A DNA stretch of 64,000 nucleotides from Poseidonibacter parvus (GTDB lineage: Bacteria > Campylobacterota > Campylobacteria > Campylobacterales > Arcobacteraceae), in the NCBI RefSeq assembly GCF_001956695.1, contig NZ_CP019070.1:1116001-1180000 (forward strand), written 5' to 3'. Below the pieces are notes generated by a model, which saw nothing but the letters and a program-made list of their open reading frames with translations, did no database searches and was not told the DNA's origin. Of the stretch, positions 1 through 9,395 are shown in pieces. How positions within the stretch are numbered: position 1 is the first letter of the stretch; each line of letters starts with the position of its first letter. The position numbers were made by a program, and so were the translations under genes.

Positions 1-335
1 TCTTTATTATGTGCAATAAAAATACTTGTATTATTATTTAAATAATTTGAAAACACAGCACCACTTAAAGCTCCAAGAACATTAAATACCATATCTTCAT
101 TTGAAAATTCATCATCTGTTAATTCTTTTGCCAAACCTGGAAGTGATCCAATAGCTGTTGCATAAGAAATTGTCTCAATATCATCAAATTGTTGATAATT
201 CTTATGAAGTATTGTCTCACTAGCAAGTCCAAAAATCGCTGAAAACCCAAAATGTTTAATAGAGTTTGAATCTGCAGCATTTAAGCTAATTGCACTTAAA
301 ACTGATATTGCTAATATTTTTTTTAATGATTTCAT
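1..335 (-). CDS. Exported YfiM-like small protein, 3' end outside the window
   Basis: Reading the minus strand from an ATG at 335 gives an open frame that runs off the left edge of the window (about 111 residues seen). It starts with a clear signal peptide (MKSLKKILAISVLSAISLNA), then a KHFGFSAIFGLASETILHK segment. That pattern of a Lys-His pair followed by small and hydrophobic residues resembles the periplasmic YfiM/DUF2279 group, but the match is from memory and weak. A second hydrophobic patch (VFNVLGALSGAVFSNYL) follows. A ribosome site (AAAGGA) lies just upstream of the ATG. The 10-base gap to the stop of the next gene upstream suggests co-transcription. Function is unknown. Confidence 0.7.
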   Translation of the reverse strand, partial: MKSLKKILAISVLSAISLNAADSNSIKHFGFSAIFGLASETILHKNYQQFDDIETISYATAIGSLPGLAKELTDDEFSNEDMVFNVLGALSGAVFSNYLNNNTSIFIAHNK

Positions 336-345
336 TTTTATCCTT

Positions 346-1092
346 TTATTCGTATGGTGTAATAACTGGTGGAAACTGTTCAAATGATTTTTTAATAGCA
401 TTTGCTATTAATTTTTTATTTTTATGATTTTGAACTGGGTTTGAGAACTGTAAAAACTCGATTGAACCTTGTTCGGTTTTTTCTCTTTTATAAACAAAGG
501 CAACTTTTTTACCAAGTTTAACTGCATTGTCATATAATACTTTTGCATATTCTTGAATATAAGGGAACTCTTTAGAAGAAATTTTATCTCCCCATGCAAA
601 AAATACAAATTTACCACTTGGAATCAAATTTGCAGCATCTAAATACATGATTTCTCTTTCAAACTCTGTGTTTTGAGCTGAATTATAAATTTCTAAATCA
701 TCATTAAATTTCATTAGTAGAGTTGAGGCATCAATATTTTGCTCATTTAAATTAAATAAGTTTCTAATCTCAACTATTTTACCTGCACAATGTTCTCTCA
801 TTGCTTGTTTAAAAATAGTGATATATGTTTCAGCTTTTAACTCAACCATATCTCCAAAGCTATCAAAATCTTGATCTAAAAGGTAGTTGTTTGAATCGTA
901 TCCTACAGGAGTTACTACAGGGTTATATAAATAAACTGTACCTATTACATTTTTCTTTTTTTCTTTTGCTGATTTAATCTTTGCTTTTAGCTCTTTTGGT
1001 GTTATTACTTCATCTTCTGCACCAAAATACATGTAACTTGATGTTACGAAAATCTCTTCATATTTAGTTTCAATCGTTCCAAAATATTGCAT
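346..1092 (-). CDS. Conserved hypothetical protein, possibly DUF1643-like
   Basis: This is a 248-residue soluble protein without signal peptide or membrane segment. The ATG is preceded by AAGGAA at good spacing. The middle holds an IRNLFNLN stretch and, around residue 165, KFVFFAWGDK. The order 'NLF...' then '...AWG' recalls DUF1643 proteins, which have no known function; I place it there only tentatively. The C-terminal part (VFYKREK-like, then FLQFSNPVQNHKNK) is basic. It is separated from the selAB operon by a hairpin at 1128-1160 and is probably transcribed with the exported gene downstream. Confidence 0.6.
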   Translation of the reverse strand: MQYFGTIETKYEEIFVTSSYMYFGAEDEVITPKELKAKIKSAKEKKKNVIGTVYLYNPVVTPVGYDSNNYLLDQDFDSFGDMVELKAETYITIFKQAMREHCAGKIVEIRNLFNLNEQNIDASTLLMKFNDDLEIYNSAQNTEFEREIMYLDAANLIPSGKFVFFAWGDKISSKEFPYIQEYAKVLYDNAVKLGKKVAFVYKREKTEQGSIEFLQFSNPVQNHKNKKLIANAIKKSFEQFPPVITPYE

Positions 1093-1127
1093 AAAATTCC
1101 TTGTTTCTTTCTATTTGGATATTAACA

Positions 1128-1160
1128 AATCTTAGTATATAGTTAGCTTATACTAAGATT
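1128..1160 (-). terminator. Hairpin at the end of the selA-selB operon
   Basis: A 12-bp perfect inverted repeat (AATCTTAGTATA / TATACTAAGATT) with a 9-base loop overlaps the stop codon of the last gene of the minus-strand operon. The T-run after it on the minus strand is short, so termination may be partial. Confidence 0.5.
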
Positions 1161-3318
1161 ATTTGCTCTTTTGATAAACTCTTAAGTTTGCACATTCTTT
1201 TAAAACTTCTTCATAATATTTTGTATTTGAATATTCATCTTTTAATTTATCGAAATATTTTCCATAATTATTATTTATATAGTTATTATATACTTTATTT
1301 TTTGTATATGACCACTGTCTTTTTAAATCATAAGAGCTTATTTCTTTTGTATTAAAATAATGGTATTTAGATTTTTCTGAAAAGTTTATATCAAAAAGTG
1401 CAAGTTCTGATTTTGCTAACATATATGTAATTTTTGCTTTAAATTCATCTTTTTTTGAATATTTCAATGCTTTTTCATAATATTTTATAGAATTATTAAC
1501 TTTTTGCAATTCTAATTTTTTATTTCTAAATGAATAAACACTTCTATATTCAGTAGTAATTTTATTAGAGTTACCAAAATAACTTAGATTATATATCGCA
1601 TTTGCATATAGATAATTATCCATTACACTATTTGGATTGTTTTTTAAGATTTTTTTAATTTGGGTTATTTTGTCTAAAAACTCTTTTATTGTATATGTTT
1701 GAGTTTTTCCTGAGCGATTATTTCCTCTAATTGAAACATTAAAAGGGTTGAACTTAATTATTTCATTTAAATATTCACTTTTTATTTTTCTTGCTTTTTC
1801 AAATTGTAAATTATTAATCAATAGTTTAATCTTAGTTCTTTTTAAACTTTCATCAAATAAATATTTATCCTTTACTTTTTTTATTTTTGATTGTTCTTTG
1901 TATCTTTCTTTTAGGTATTCATCTATTTTTGATTTACTTTTTGTTTTAATAAATTGATTAAATTCATTTAAAGATTGCAAAGAAAAAGAGCTATTATTCA
2001 AATAATTTATATTAGCACTTAGAAATTCTTTTAATTTGTTATCTTGTTTTTTATATAGTTTTTCTAAAATTACAAAGGTATAATCATTTGTAGCTTTTGT
2101 ACATTCATTTGTATTGCTTGATAATTGTATCATCTGTGAATAGATATCATTTTCTACTTGAGTATCTATACTTTTTAGTTGATATAAATTTACAAGATAG
2201 TTAAATGTTTGAACTTCATGATTGTTTCTTAATGTTAAAAGTTTGCTTGCTATATTTTTAGCTTTTTTTAAATTATTTGTATACAAGTTAAAATAACCTA
2301 GTGCTAAACTAACTAAATACATATCATCTTTTTTTATTGTTTGAAGATAATTAATAAAATCTTGTGTTGGAAAATTACGTACATAAAAATCTTGATTATC
2401 AAAGAAGTGCTGTGAATCTAATAATGCTCTATATAAAAGAAAATCAAACCAAATAGAGTTTTTATCTATTTCATAAATATTTTTTAATTCTTCAATTATA
2501 TTACTATTTTTATTTAAAGCACGAAGAGTAATAAGTTTTGTCTTTTCAAAATCTGTTGTTGGAATATTTATTAAATTATTCCATTGTTTAGCTGTTTTTA
2601 TATGATGAAAATTATAATATGACAAATGCCAATTTATTTTGTTTTTATCAAAAAGTTTAGAAAACTCATACACACCTTTTTCTATATTATTATTTTTGAT
2701 TAAAGCACCTGCATATATTCCTTGTATCCAATCTTTTACTATAGTTTTTTGCTTTGTATTTAAAAGATATTTATACTCTTTATATATTTTTAAAGGATTT
2801 AATTTTTTGTAATGAGCAAGTCTTATGCTTAAGTAAAAGTATCTAAGTTTTAGCCAAGGGTTTATATTTGTATTAATTCTTTTTATAGCTTCATTTATTA
2901 ATAGTTCTTCTTTTTTCTTTTCTTTTGTCTGTTTTTTCCCATAATAATAATTTGTTACGTACTCTTCTTGATTATGTACAAACTGCAAATATTTTTTTGT
3001 ATTTAAATTCTTAATTAATGAAAGCTCTTTTCCTTTATAAACAATTTGTTCAATTGTATCAAGATCTAAATTTTCTTTTAAATCTTTTTTTAAATATGCT
3101 TGCCATTCTTTTAGATTGATTTTTTTTGCAGTAGTTTTATATTTGTAATTAATATCATTATAAACACTTGGACTATTTAAATTTTTATCAAGGTTAGAAA
3201 AAGGAAGTTCTCTTTGTTTTAAAAATACAAAGGATTTATCACTATAGTCCCATCCTGATGCACATGAGAATAAGCTAATATTAAAGCTAAGAAGAAGTAT
3301 TAAAATTACTTTAATCAT
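1159..3318 (-). CDS. Large exported protein, probably helical repeat (TPR-like)
   Basis: The 719-residue product begins with a hydrophobic signal sequence (MIKVILILLLSFNISLFSC). A Cys at 19 followed by AS could be a lipobox-like site, though the preceding residues (SLFSC) are not a strong match. The rest is Lys/Asn/Tyr-rich and predicted helical, with many Ala/Leu/Tyr helix pairs (for example ALGYFNLYTNNLKKAKNIA) of the kind seen in TPR or SEL1-like solenoids. I see no catalytic motif. Its start overlaps the stop of the upstream DUF3142-like gene by 4 bases, so the two are translationally coupled and probably work together at the cell envelope. Confidence 0.7.
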   Translation of the reverse strand: MIKVILILLLSFNISLFSCASGWDYSDKSFVFLKQRELPFSNLDKNLNSPSVYNDINYKYKTTAKKINLKEWQAYLKKDLKENLDLDTIEQIVYKGKELSLIKNLNTKKYLQFVHNQEEYVTNYYYGKKQTKEKKKEELLINEAIKRINTNINPWLKLRYFYLSIRLAHYKKLNPLKIYKEYKYLLNTKQKTIVKDWIQGIYAGALIKNNNIEKGVYEFSKLFDKNKINWHLSYYNFHHIKTAKQWNNLINIPTTDFEKTKLITLRALNKNSNIIEELKNIYEIDKNSIWFDFLLYRALLDSQHFFDNQDFYVRNFPTQDFINYLQTIKKDDMYLVSLALGYFNLYTNNLKKAKNIASKLLTLRNNHEVQTFNYLVNLYQLKSIDTQVENDIYSQMIQLSSNTNECTKATNDYTFVILEKLYKKQDNKLKEFLSANINYLNNSSFSLQSLNEFNQFIKTKSKSKIDEYLKERYKEQSKIKKVKDKYLFDESLKRTKIKLLINNLQFEKARKIKSEYLNEIIKFNPFNVSIRGNNRSGKTQTYTIKEFLDKITQIKKILKNNPNSVMDNYLYANAIYNLSYFGNSNKITTEYRSVYSFRNKKLELQKVNNSIKYYEKALKYSKKDEFKAKITYMLAKSELALFDINFSEKSKYHYFNTKEISSYDLKRQWSYTKNKVYNNYINNNYGKYFDKLKDEYSNTKYYEEVLKECANLRVYQKSK

Positions 3319-4277
3319 TTATAATCCTTTATTAATTTATCTAAATCATATTTGTTTTTATATTTTATTGTATAGAATATTATTTCATCAAAGTTATTTG
3401 AAGAAATTGAAAAAAAATCTTTTAATGCAGTTTTTATATCTTCTTCTTTTGAATCTTCGAATCTAAATATATCATTTTTGTAAATATATCTACCTTTGAA
3501 ATAATCACTTTTTAAACACTTATAAATATTAGGTTTTATCATCTCAAAGTTAGTTGAAAAATCTTTTTCATTTACTCCCTCCAATATTTCTAAAGCTTGA
3601 GTTTTTCTAAACCATATAGCTTGAGAATATAAAGGAAGAGCTAGTTTTAATTTTAAAGGATAAGTCTCAAAGTTATAGTGATATTTTTTTGCAATAGTAT
3701 TATCTAAAATTGAATTTTTAGTTTCTAGTTTTGTAATTGTAGACATATTATAATACATTAATAAGCCATAATCAACTGGTGGAACACCTGTTCTTTTATA
3801 ATATTTGATTTGATGTAATCGAATGGTTGCACTAATTTTTAAAGGAAGTTTTGATTTTAAATCTTCTAATAATTTAAAGTAATTAACTTTTGTTAAATCA
3901 GACCAATCACAATCGATTTGTACTTCTTTATACTTTACATTAATGTTTTTTAGTGTTTGAACTATACTTTTTGAGATGTCTTTAAAAGATAGATTTTTCA
4001 TTGCTTCATTTGTTATATAAACAACGGGAACAAAGTTTTTGTTTGGATTTGTTATAAATCTTGTTTTTATTAATTCAATTTTATTTGAATATTTAACTTC
4101 AAGTACTTTGATATAAAGTTTATCTTTTATATTTGTTTGATTGTAGCTATTTTTCCAATGATAAAAAGAATAGTTAAGCTCTCTATTTTTATCATTAAAA
4201 ATAAAAAAAGCTATAAGTATAGTTCCAATAATAAGTAAAGATATAAAAATACTTTTTTTCATATTCTTAAAAAGCAT
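3315..4277 (-). CDS. Membrane-anchored DUF3142-like protein
   Basis: The 320-residue product has one N-terminal membrane segment (residues about 8-26, SIFISLLIIGTILIAFFIF) and an extracytoplasmic domain. The block KEVQIDCDWS (about 117-126), then 'FKLLEDLKSKLPLKISATIRLHQIKYY' and 'VDYGLLMYYNM', follows the order of conserved blocks in DUF3142, a family related to TIM-barrel glycosidase folds: strand with acidic residues, helix, ISAT strand, then a YYNM strand. This is a recalled family resemblance, not a search result. It overlaps the helicase gene upstream by 11 bases and the large exported protein downstream by 4 bases. A sugar-binding or hydrolytic role at the envelope is inference. Confidence 0.65.
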   Translation of the reverse strand: MLFKNMKKSIFISLLIIGTILIAFFIFNDKNRELNYSFYHWKNSYNQTNIKDKLYIKVLEVKYSNKIELIKTRFITNPNKNFVPVVYITNEAMKNLSFKDISKSIVQTLKNINVKYKEVQIDCDWSDLTKVNYFKLLEDLKSKLPLKISATIRLHQIKYYKRTGVPPVDYGLLMYYNMSTITKLETKNSILDNTIAKKYHYNFETYPLKLKLALPLYSQAIWFRKTQALEILEGVNEKDFSTNFEMIKPNIYKCLKSDYFKGRYIYKNDIFRFEDSKEEDIKTALKDFFSISSNNFDEIIFYTIKYKNKYDLDKLIKDYK

Positions 4278-5892
4278 TAACTTTATTTACTCTATTTTGT
4301 TTAAGCCATTCTTCTTGCATTTGTTTCATTTTTTTAGAGCTTGTTTTTTTACTAGAGTATTTTGATTTTGCAAAATTATTTTCATCACCTTCTTTGTAAA
4401 CATAATCAAGATTTAATGATGCTTGCCAAATGGCACTTTTAACTCTAGTTGCTGCAACGTAATAAATATTTAACTCTTCTTGTAGTTTTAAAAATGATAC
4501 TTTGCTTTTTGGATTTGATAACTCTTTTTTTGTAATAAAATCATCTGCCATAATAATTTGTTCATACTCTAAACCTTTTGATTTATGAGTTGTTGTAAAA
4601 ATTAAATCTGCGTCTTTTTTGTTTGTTGTAATTTTTGTTTTAATCTTTTTATTGATTTCAAAAATATTATCTCCGTAAGTGTTGATGAACTTTATAATAT
4701 TTAAATAGTCTTGATTTTTTGTATCTTTTGCAAACTGTTCAAGCTCTTGAATAGTTTCAAAATCTTTAATTTCATCAATTGTAATCTTGTCATTTTTCTT
4801 TTCTTTTAAATAAAAAATTGAATATACAGTTTGATTCATAAAAGAGTATGAATTATAACCACCTTCAAAGTATATTTTTTTATCATCTTGAATAAAGTGC
4901 ACAATTTGTTGAATTAACCCAAAAGTAGAACGAGCAATTACACAAATAGGTTTTTTATAATCAATAGCTTTTTCACCTAAGTTTGTAGTTGTATCAACAC
5001 CTGAGATTTTTAATAATTTTTTACTATTCATACCGTATAAAGTGTTTAAGTTTTTTTCTAAAACCTTTGCATAAGAATCACTAAACCTAAAACTTTTTGA
5101 TAATTCATAACTTGGCAATTCTATTTTATTTAAAGCGTTTATTGCATATCTAAAAGAATATATTTGTTGAAAGGAATCACCTACATAAATACGCTTACAA
5201 TTTTGTGCTTCAACAATTGCTATCATTACATCTGAAATATCTTGTGCTTCATCTACAAGTATCAAATCATAGCCTAAGTTTGTACTTACTTTTTTATTTA
5301 AATAAAACATTTTTAAGTAAAAATCATGAGTTGCATCTATGATTTTATTTTTCATAGCGGATAAGATATGTTTTAAATGATTTAGAGCCTTTTGTTCATC
5401 TTTGTTTAAAAGTTCAAGTATCTTTGCACTTAAATCACCTTGTTTTTTGTATGATTCTAAAAGTTTTAAATCAAGTGCTATTAATGATGAATTACAATAA
5501 AAATTAACCAAATCTTTTATAAGTGCAACATATTCAGCAACAGGATAATAGTTTGTTCTTTGATTAAAAGTTTGCTCATAACCATTTAAAAGTTTTTCAA
5601 TTACTTGAATCTTTAAATCATGTGCTAAATTGTATTGATATGCACTTATTTTTTGATAGGCAAGAGAGTGAATAGTACTTACATTCATATGTGTTAGTTT
5701 ATATTCATGAAGTTTTTTTTGAAGACTTGTTTGCAGGGATTTATTATATGCTAAATATAAAATTCTTAAATGAGAGTTTTTCTTTGCATATTCAAGCAAG
5801 GTTGTGGTTTTTCCACTTCCTGCTACTGCATTTATTTTAAACGACTCTTCTTTTGCATTTATTATATTTGTCTGCTCTTTAGTTAATGTCAT
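4267..5892 (-). CDS. UvrD/Rep-type superfamily 1 DNA helicase
   Basis: The 541-residue protein carries the motifs of SF1A helicases in order: Q motif TKEQTNIINA near the start, Walker A AVAGSGKTT (residues 22-30), Walker B LILVDEAQD (about 210), motif III VGDSFQQIYSFR, the motif V region TTHKSKGLEY and motif VI YYVAATRVKSA. It should unwind DNA 3'-5' using ATP. At 541 residues it is shorter than UvrD (about 720), so the 2B domain is probably reduced, as in small UvrD-like/Fbh1-like enzymes. It starts 3 bases after selB ends and overlaps the following gene, so it is embedded in the sel operon; a link with selenium metabolism is not evident. Confidence 0.88.
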   Translation of the reverse strand: MTLTKEQTNIINAKEESFKINAVAGSGKTTTLLEYAKKNSHLRILYLAYNKSLQTSLQKKLHEYKLTHMNVSTIHSLAYQKISAYQYNLAHDLKIQVIEKLLNGYEQTFNQRTNYYPVAEYVALIKDLVNFYCNSSLIALDLKLLESYKKQGDLSAKILELLNKDEQKALNHLKHILSAMKNKIIDATHDFYLKMFYLNKKVSTNLGYDLILVDEAQDISDVMIAIVEAQNCKRIYVGDSFQQIYSFRYAINALNKIELPSYELSKSFRFSDSYAKVLEKNLNTLYGMNSKKLLKISGVDTTTNLGEKAIDYKKPICVIARSTFGLIQQIVHFIQDDKKIYFEGGYNSYSFMNQTVYSIFYLKEKKNDKITIDEIKDFETIQELEQFAKDTKNQDYLNIIKFINTYGDNIFEINKKIKTKITTNKKDADLIFTTTHKSKGLEYEQIIMADDFITKKELSNPKSKVSFLKLQEELNIYYVAATRVKSAIWQASLNLDYVYKEGDENNFAKSKYSSKKTSSKKMKQMQEEWLKQNRVNKVNAF

Positions 5893-5895
5893 TAT

Positions 5896-7725
5896 TTAAG
5901 TAAATACTCTTTTATTATCTATCTTTTTGATATTTGAAAAATTATCTAGATAGTCTAAATAAGTAACTAAATATTTTCTACTCATTGGAAATTTTGCTTT
6001 AAAGTTTGCAATATCAATATGTCCATCTTCTTTTATGATTTCTTTCATTTTCATAATGATATTATTTAAACTCTCAGCATGAATAAAAAGATTATGTTGA
6101 AGTCTAACTACATGTTTTTTAGCAGTTAAAGATTTTAAAATATCATCACCTAATTTTCTATCTAAGTCTAATTCATCATAAATATTATATGGTGCAGTTG
6201 GTGTAATATCTTCTTTTTTTAATCTAGCTAAAAACGAATCTTCTAGGTTTTTAGCAAAATTTTCTATTATGTTTGCATTTTTATATAAGTTATTATCTTT
6301 ACTTAAAAAACCTTCATTCTCAAGTTCATCTAGTGCTGCTTGAATAAAAGAAGTACTTGCCCATTTTAAACGAAGTGCTATTGAAGCATTTGAAAGTAGG
6401 GCATAATTGTTTTTTGTATAAATTTCTCTAATTGAATCTACAATTAACTCTTTTGTTTCAATTGGATAAATTACAAGCTCTTTTTCATCAATAAATACAT
6501 TTTCTAAATTTTTAGCAAATTCTATTGCTTCTGAGTGTGAAAGTGCAAATCTTTGAGCTGAAGATATTATTCCTAAGCCTTTTTTATGTGCTTGAAGCAG
6601 TTCATAATATGCATCTTTAAAGTTATTGTTTTCTAAGTGTTCTAAAAGTTGTCTTTTTTGATTTTTTTTCATTGGATCAATAATTGGATTTAAAACTTTT
6701 CCTCCACTTATAGTTTGATTTCCTTGTCGAATAATTAGTTTTTCTGCAAATATTGTAAAAAGCTTTTCATCTGCTTTAATAGTTGCAAATCCACTTTCAA
6801 GCTCTTGTGTTGAATCAAATAGTAAAATCTTTGCTTCAAGTTTTTTTGCACCTATAAATATTGTATATGATTTATTATGATGAAGTTTCTTTCCCTTTAA
6901 AGCTTTAAAAGAAATATCAATTTCATCAAAACCACGAACGTGACCTTTTTTTGTAATTAAATCACCTCTTTTGATATTTGAGCTATTTACACCTTGTAAA
7001 TTTAAAGCTGCTCTATTTGAGATATTTGCTTCAAGCACGTTTTCATTATGTACTTGAATATTTTTGATTTTTGATTCTTTTTGTGCTTCACAAATAAATA
7101 CTTTTTCATTTAATTCTAATTTTTTACCTAAAACAGTTCCCGTTACAACTGTACCAATACCTTTAGGAGAAAAAACTCTATCAACATAATATCTAAAGAA
7201 GTTTTCTTCTTGTTTCGTTGAGTTTTTAATAGTGAATAGATTGTTTTTTAGTTTTTCTATTGATTCAGATTCAAAGATTGAAACTTCTTGAGTAAATTTA
7301 ATATCAAAATCAAACTCATTTAAAAAAGCTAATGATTTTTCTTTTGTTTTTTCAAGCTCATCACTACTTACTAAATCACTTTTTGTAATAACTAAAATTA
7401 AGTTCTTGATTCCAAGTAAATTTATAATTTCAATATGCTCAACAGTTTGAGGCATAATTCCTTCGTACGCAGAAACAACAAGCATTACATAATCAAAACC
7501 AAAAGCACCTGCAATCATATTTTTTACAAGTTTCTCATGACCAGGTACATCAATAAAAGCAATATTTTGCTGTCCACGACTTAAATTTGAAAAAGATAAA
7601 TCAATAGTGATTCCTCTTTGTTTTTCTTCATTTGTAATATCACCTTCGTAACCATTTAGTGCTTTAATTAAAGCAGTTTTACCATGGTCAATATGTCCTG
7701 CTGTTCCTATAATTATATTTGCCAT
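5896..7725 (-). CDS. selB: Selenocysteine-specific translation elongation factor SelB
   Basis: SelB binds GTP and Sec-tRNA and delivers it to UGA codons marked by a SECIS hairpin. The 609-residue length is typical. The G domain is clear: G1 GTAGHIDHGKTALI (residues 7-20), the ITIDLSF switch, G3 DVPGHEKLVKNM, and TKSD (G4). Translation-factor domains II-III follow, with winged-helix domains at the C-terminus (about 390-609) that bind the mRNA hairpin. Its ATG overlaps the last base of selA. Two TGA-recoded genes in the window (selD, fdhA) are its expected clients. Confidence 0.97.
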   Translation of the reverse strand: MANIIIGTAGHIDHGKTALIKALNGYEGDITNEEKQRGITIDLSFSNLSRGQQNIAFIDVPGHEKLVKNMIAGAFGFDYVMLVVSAYEGIMPQTVEHIEIINLLGIKNLILVITKSDLVSSDELEKTKEKSLAFLNEFDFDIKFTQEVSIFESESIEKLKNNLFTIKNSTKQEENFFRYYVDRVFSPKGIGTVVTGTVLGKKLELNEKVFICEAQKESKIKNIQVHNENVLEANISNRAALNLQGVNSSNIKRGDLITKKGHVRGFDEIDISFKALKGKKLHHNKSYTIFIGAKKLEAKILLFDSTQELESGFATIKADEKLFTIFAEKLIIRQGNQTISGGKVLNPIIDPMKKNQKRQLLEHLENNNFKDAYYELLQAHKKGLGIISSAQRFALSHSEAIEFAKNLENVFIDEKELVIYPIETKELIVDSIREIYTKNNYALLSNASIALRLKWASTSFIQAALDELENEGFLSKDNNLYKNANIIENFAKNLEDSFLARLKKEDITPTAPYNIYDELDLDRKLGDDILKSLTAKKHVVRLQHNLFIHAESLNNIIMKMKEIIKEDGHIDIANFKAKFPMSRKYLVTYLDYLDNFSNIKKIDNKRVFT

Positions 7726-9071
7726 TACTTAAATACCTTTGTTATAATTGCTTCTATTTTATATATTTCATTCTCTTTTATACTTCTAAAATCAATTAAA
7801 ACTTTTTCATTTTCAATTCTTGTTATTAGATTCTCTTTTCTAAACATTTGTTCAATTTTATTTGCTTTATAATTTTTATATGAAATACTTAAAGCAACTG
7901 TAGGTATTTTTTTATTAGGAGTTGTTCCTCCACCTATAAGTGTTTGCGTATGAATAACTTCACATTCACAAATATCATTTATTGCTTCTTTTAAACTTCT
8001 AGCTCTTTTTTCTAATTCAATAACAGAAGTATTTAGCATTTTTAAAGTTGGTATGTCATCAAGTCTGTTTTCTAAATATGAAGTTAAATTATCTTCAAGT
8101 AGTGCAAGTGTTATTTTATCAACTCTTAGCATTCTTAAAAGTTGATTTTGTTTGATTTCTTCAATTAATTCTTTTTTACCTATAATTACACCAGCTTGAA
8201 CAGAACCTAGAAGTTTATCACCTGAGAAACTTAATAAGCTTGGATTATATTGCATGATTTTTAAAATTGAAGGTTCAGCCTGATCTAAATTAAAAGGCAA
8301 GTCAATCATATGTCCACTTCCCATATCATAGTAATCAATTACATTTTTTTCTTTTGCAATTTCTACAACTTCTTCATAAGGAACTTCTGAAGTAAATCCT
8401 TCTATTGTATAGTTTGATTTATGAACTTTCATAAGCATTGAAGTGTTTTCATTCACAGCGTTTCTATAGTCTTTTGGATGTGTTTTATTAGTAGTTCCTA
8501 TCTCTTTTAAAATAGCACCACTTTGACTCATTACATCAGGAACTCTAAAACTTCCACCAATTTCTACAAGCTCACCACGACTAACAACTGCTTCTTTATT
8601 TTTACAAAAAGTATTTAGTACTAAAAAAACTGCACTTGCATTGTTGTTTACAACAATTGCATCTTCACAACCTGTTAGTGCTTGAAGTGTTTTTACAATA
8701 TGAGAGTATCTTTCACCTCTTTTACCTTTTTCTAAATCATATTCTAAATTGTTATATGAAGTTGCTACTTTCATTGCTTTATTAAAACTCTCTTCATTTA
8801 TTAGTGATCGTCCTAAATTTGTATGAACAATAATTCCTGTTGCATTTATTACACTTTGAAGAGATGGAGATATTAATAAATTATATTTATTTATTACATT
8901 TTGAATAAGCTCTTCTTCATTTATTGCATCAATTTTATTATTTAAGATATCTTCTCTTAAATTAACTATTAATTCTTTTGATAACTTTGTTATAAGAGAT
9001 TTTGAAAACCCGTTAAACTTTTTGTTGTTGATAAACTTATCAACCTTTGGAATACTTTTTAGTAGACTCAT
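7725..9071 (-). CDS. selA: L-seryl-tRNA(Sec) selenium transferase SelA
   Basis: SelA is a PLP enzyme that converts Ser-tRNA(Sec) into Sec-tRNA(Sec) with selenophosphate. The 448 residues match the family. Visible marks are the N-terminal 'INATGIIVHTNLGRSL' block, 'NNNASAVFLVLNTF', the VSRGELVEIGGSFRVPDVM block, and SFSGDKLLG with the PLP lysine. It is the first gene of the minus-strand operon selA-selB-helicase-DUF3142-like-exported protein. Its start lies 57 bases from the 5' end of the divergent tRNA-Sec gene. Confidence 0.97.
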   Translation of the reverse strand: MSLLKSIPKVDKFINNKKFNGFSKSLITKLSKELIVNLREDILNNKIDAINEEELIQNVINKYNLLISPSLQSVINATGIIVHTNLGRSLINEESFNKAMKVATSYNNLEYDLEKGKRGERYSHIVKTLQALTGCEDAIVVNNNASAVFLVLNTFCKNKEAVVSRGELVEIGGSFRVPDVMSQSGAILKEIGTTNKTHPKDYRNAVNENTSMLMKVHKSNYTIEGFTSEVPYEEVVEIAKEKNVIDYYDMGSGHMIDLPFNLDQAEPSILKIMQYNPSLLSFSGDKLLGSVQAGVIIGKKELIEEIKQNQLLRMLRVDKITLALLEDNLTSYLENRLDDIPTLKMLNTSVIELEKRARSLKEAINDICECEVIHTQTLIGGGTTPNKKIPTVALSISYKNYKANKIEQMFRKENLITRIENEKVLIDFRSIKENEIYKIEAIITKVFK

Positions 9072-9127
9072 AATTAACTCTTTCAGATGGTTTTAAAACT
9101 AAATAATGTAAACTTCTACTTCAAAAG

Positions 9128-9227
9128 TGGGGGGTATGTGACCCTGGTGGGCACCGCAGGTTTCAACCCTGATCGGCGGTTTACGTGTGTACGCCGCGGT
9201 AGGTTCAATTCCTACACCTTCTCGCCA
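9128..9227 (+). tRNA. selC: tRNA-Sec (anticodon TCA)
   Basis: The gene has the features of bacterial tRNA-Sec: anticodon TCA at 9163-9165 between CAGG and CCTG; D-arm pairs GTG and CCC with GGG and CAC around a TGGT loop (9138-9153, one unpaired A); a long variable arm (CGGCG / CGCCG); T arm GTAGG-TTCAATT-CCTAC; and an encoded GCCA end at 9224-9227. The acceptor 3' strand ACCTTCTC would pair with the bases ending at 9135, giving 7 pairs, three of them G-U, and a T-C mismatch at position 1. The exact 5' end is therefore uncertain by a base or two. It lies directly upstream of selA in the opposite direction. Confidence 0.92.
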
Positions 9228-9395
9228 CTTATCTACAATAATTTAATTCATTAATTTTTATGGATTGTATCTAAACAAAAATCAACAAAACCTTAATATT
9301 TTAATATTGAAACTATCGATAAATTAGATTCTAAAGACTTATTATTACTTTAGCTTATGCTAGAATTAATAGTTCTATTTAACATAAATTTAGAC

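Noticed and set aside
408-617. Short minus-strand open frame inside the 248-residue gene
   Set aside because: It overlaps a longer frame with proper start and coding character; it is a shadow in another frame.
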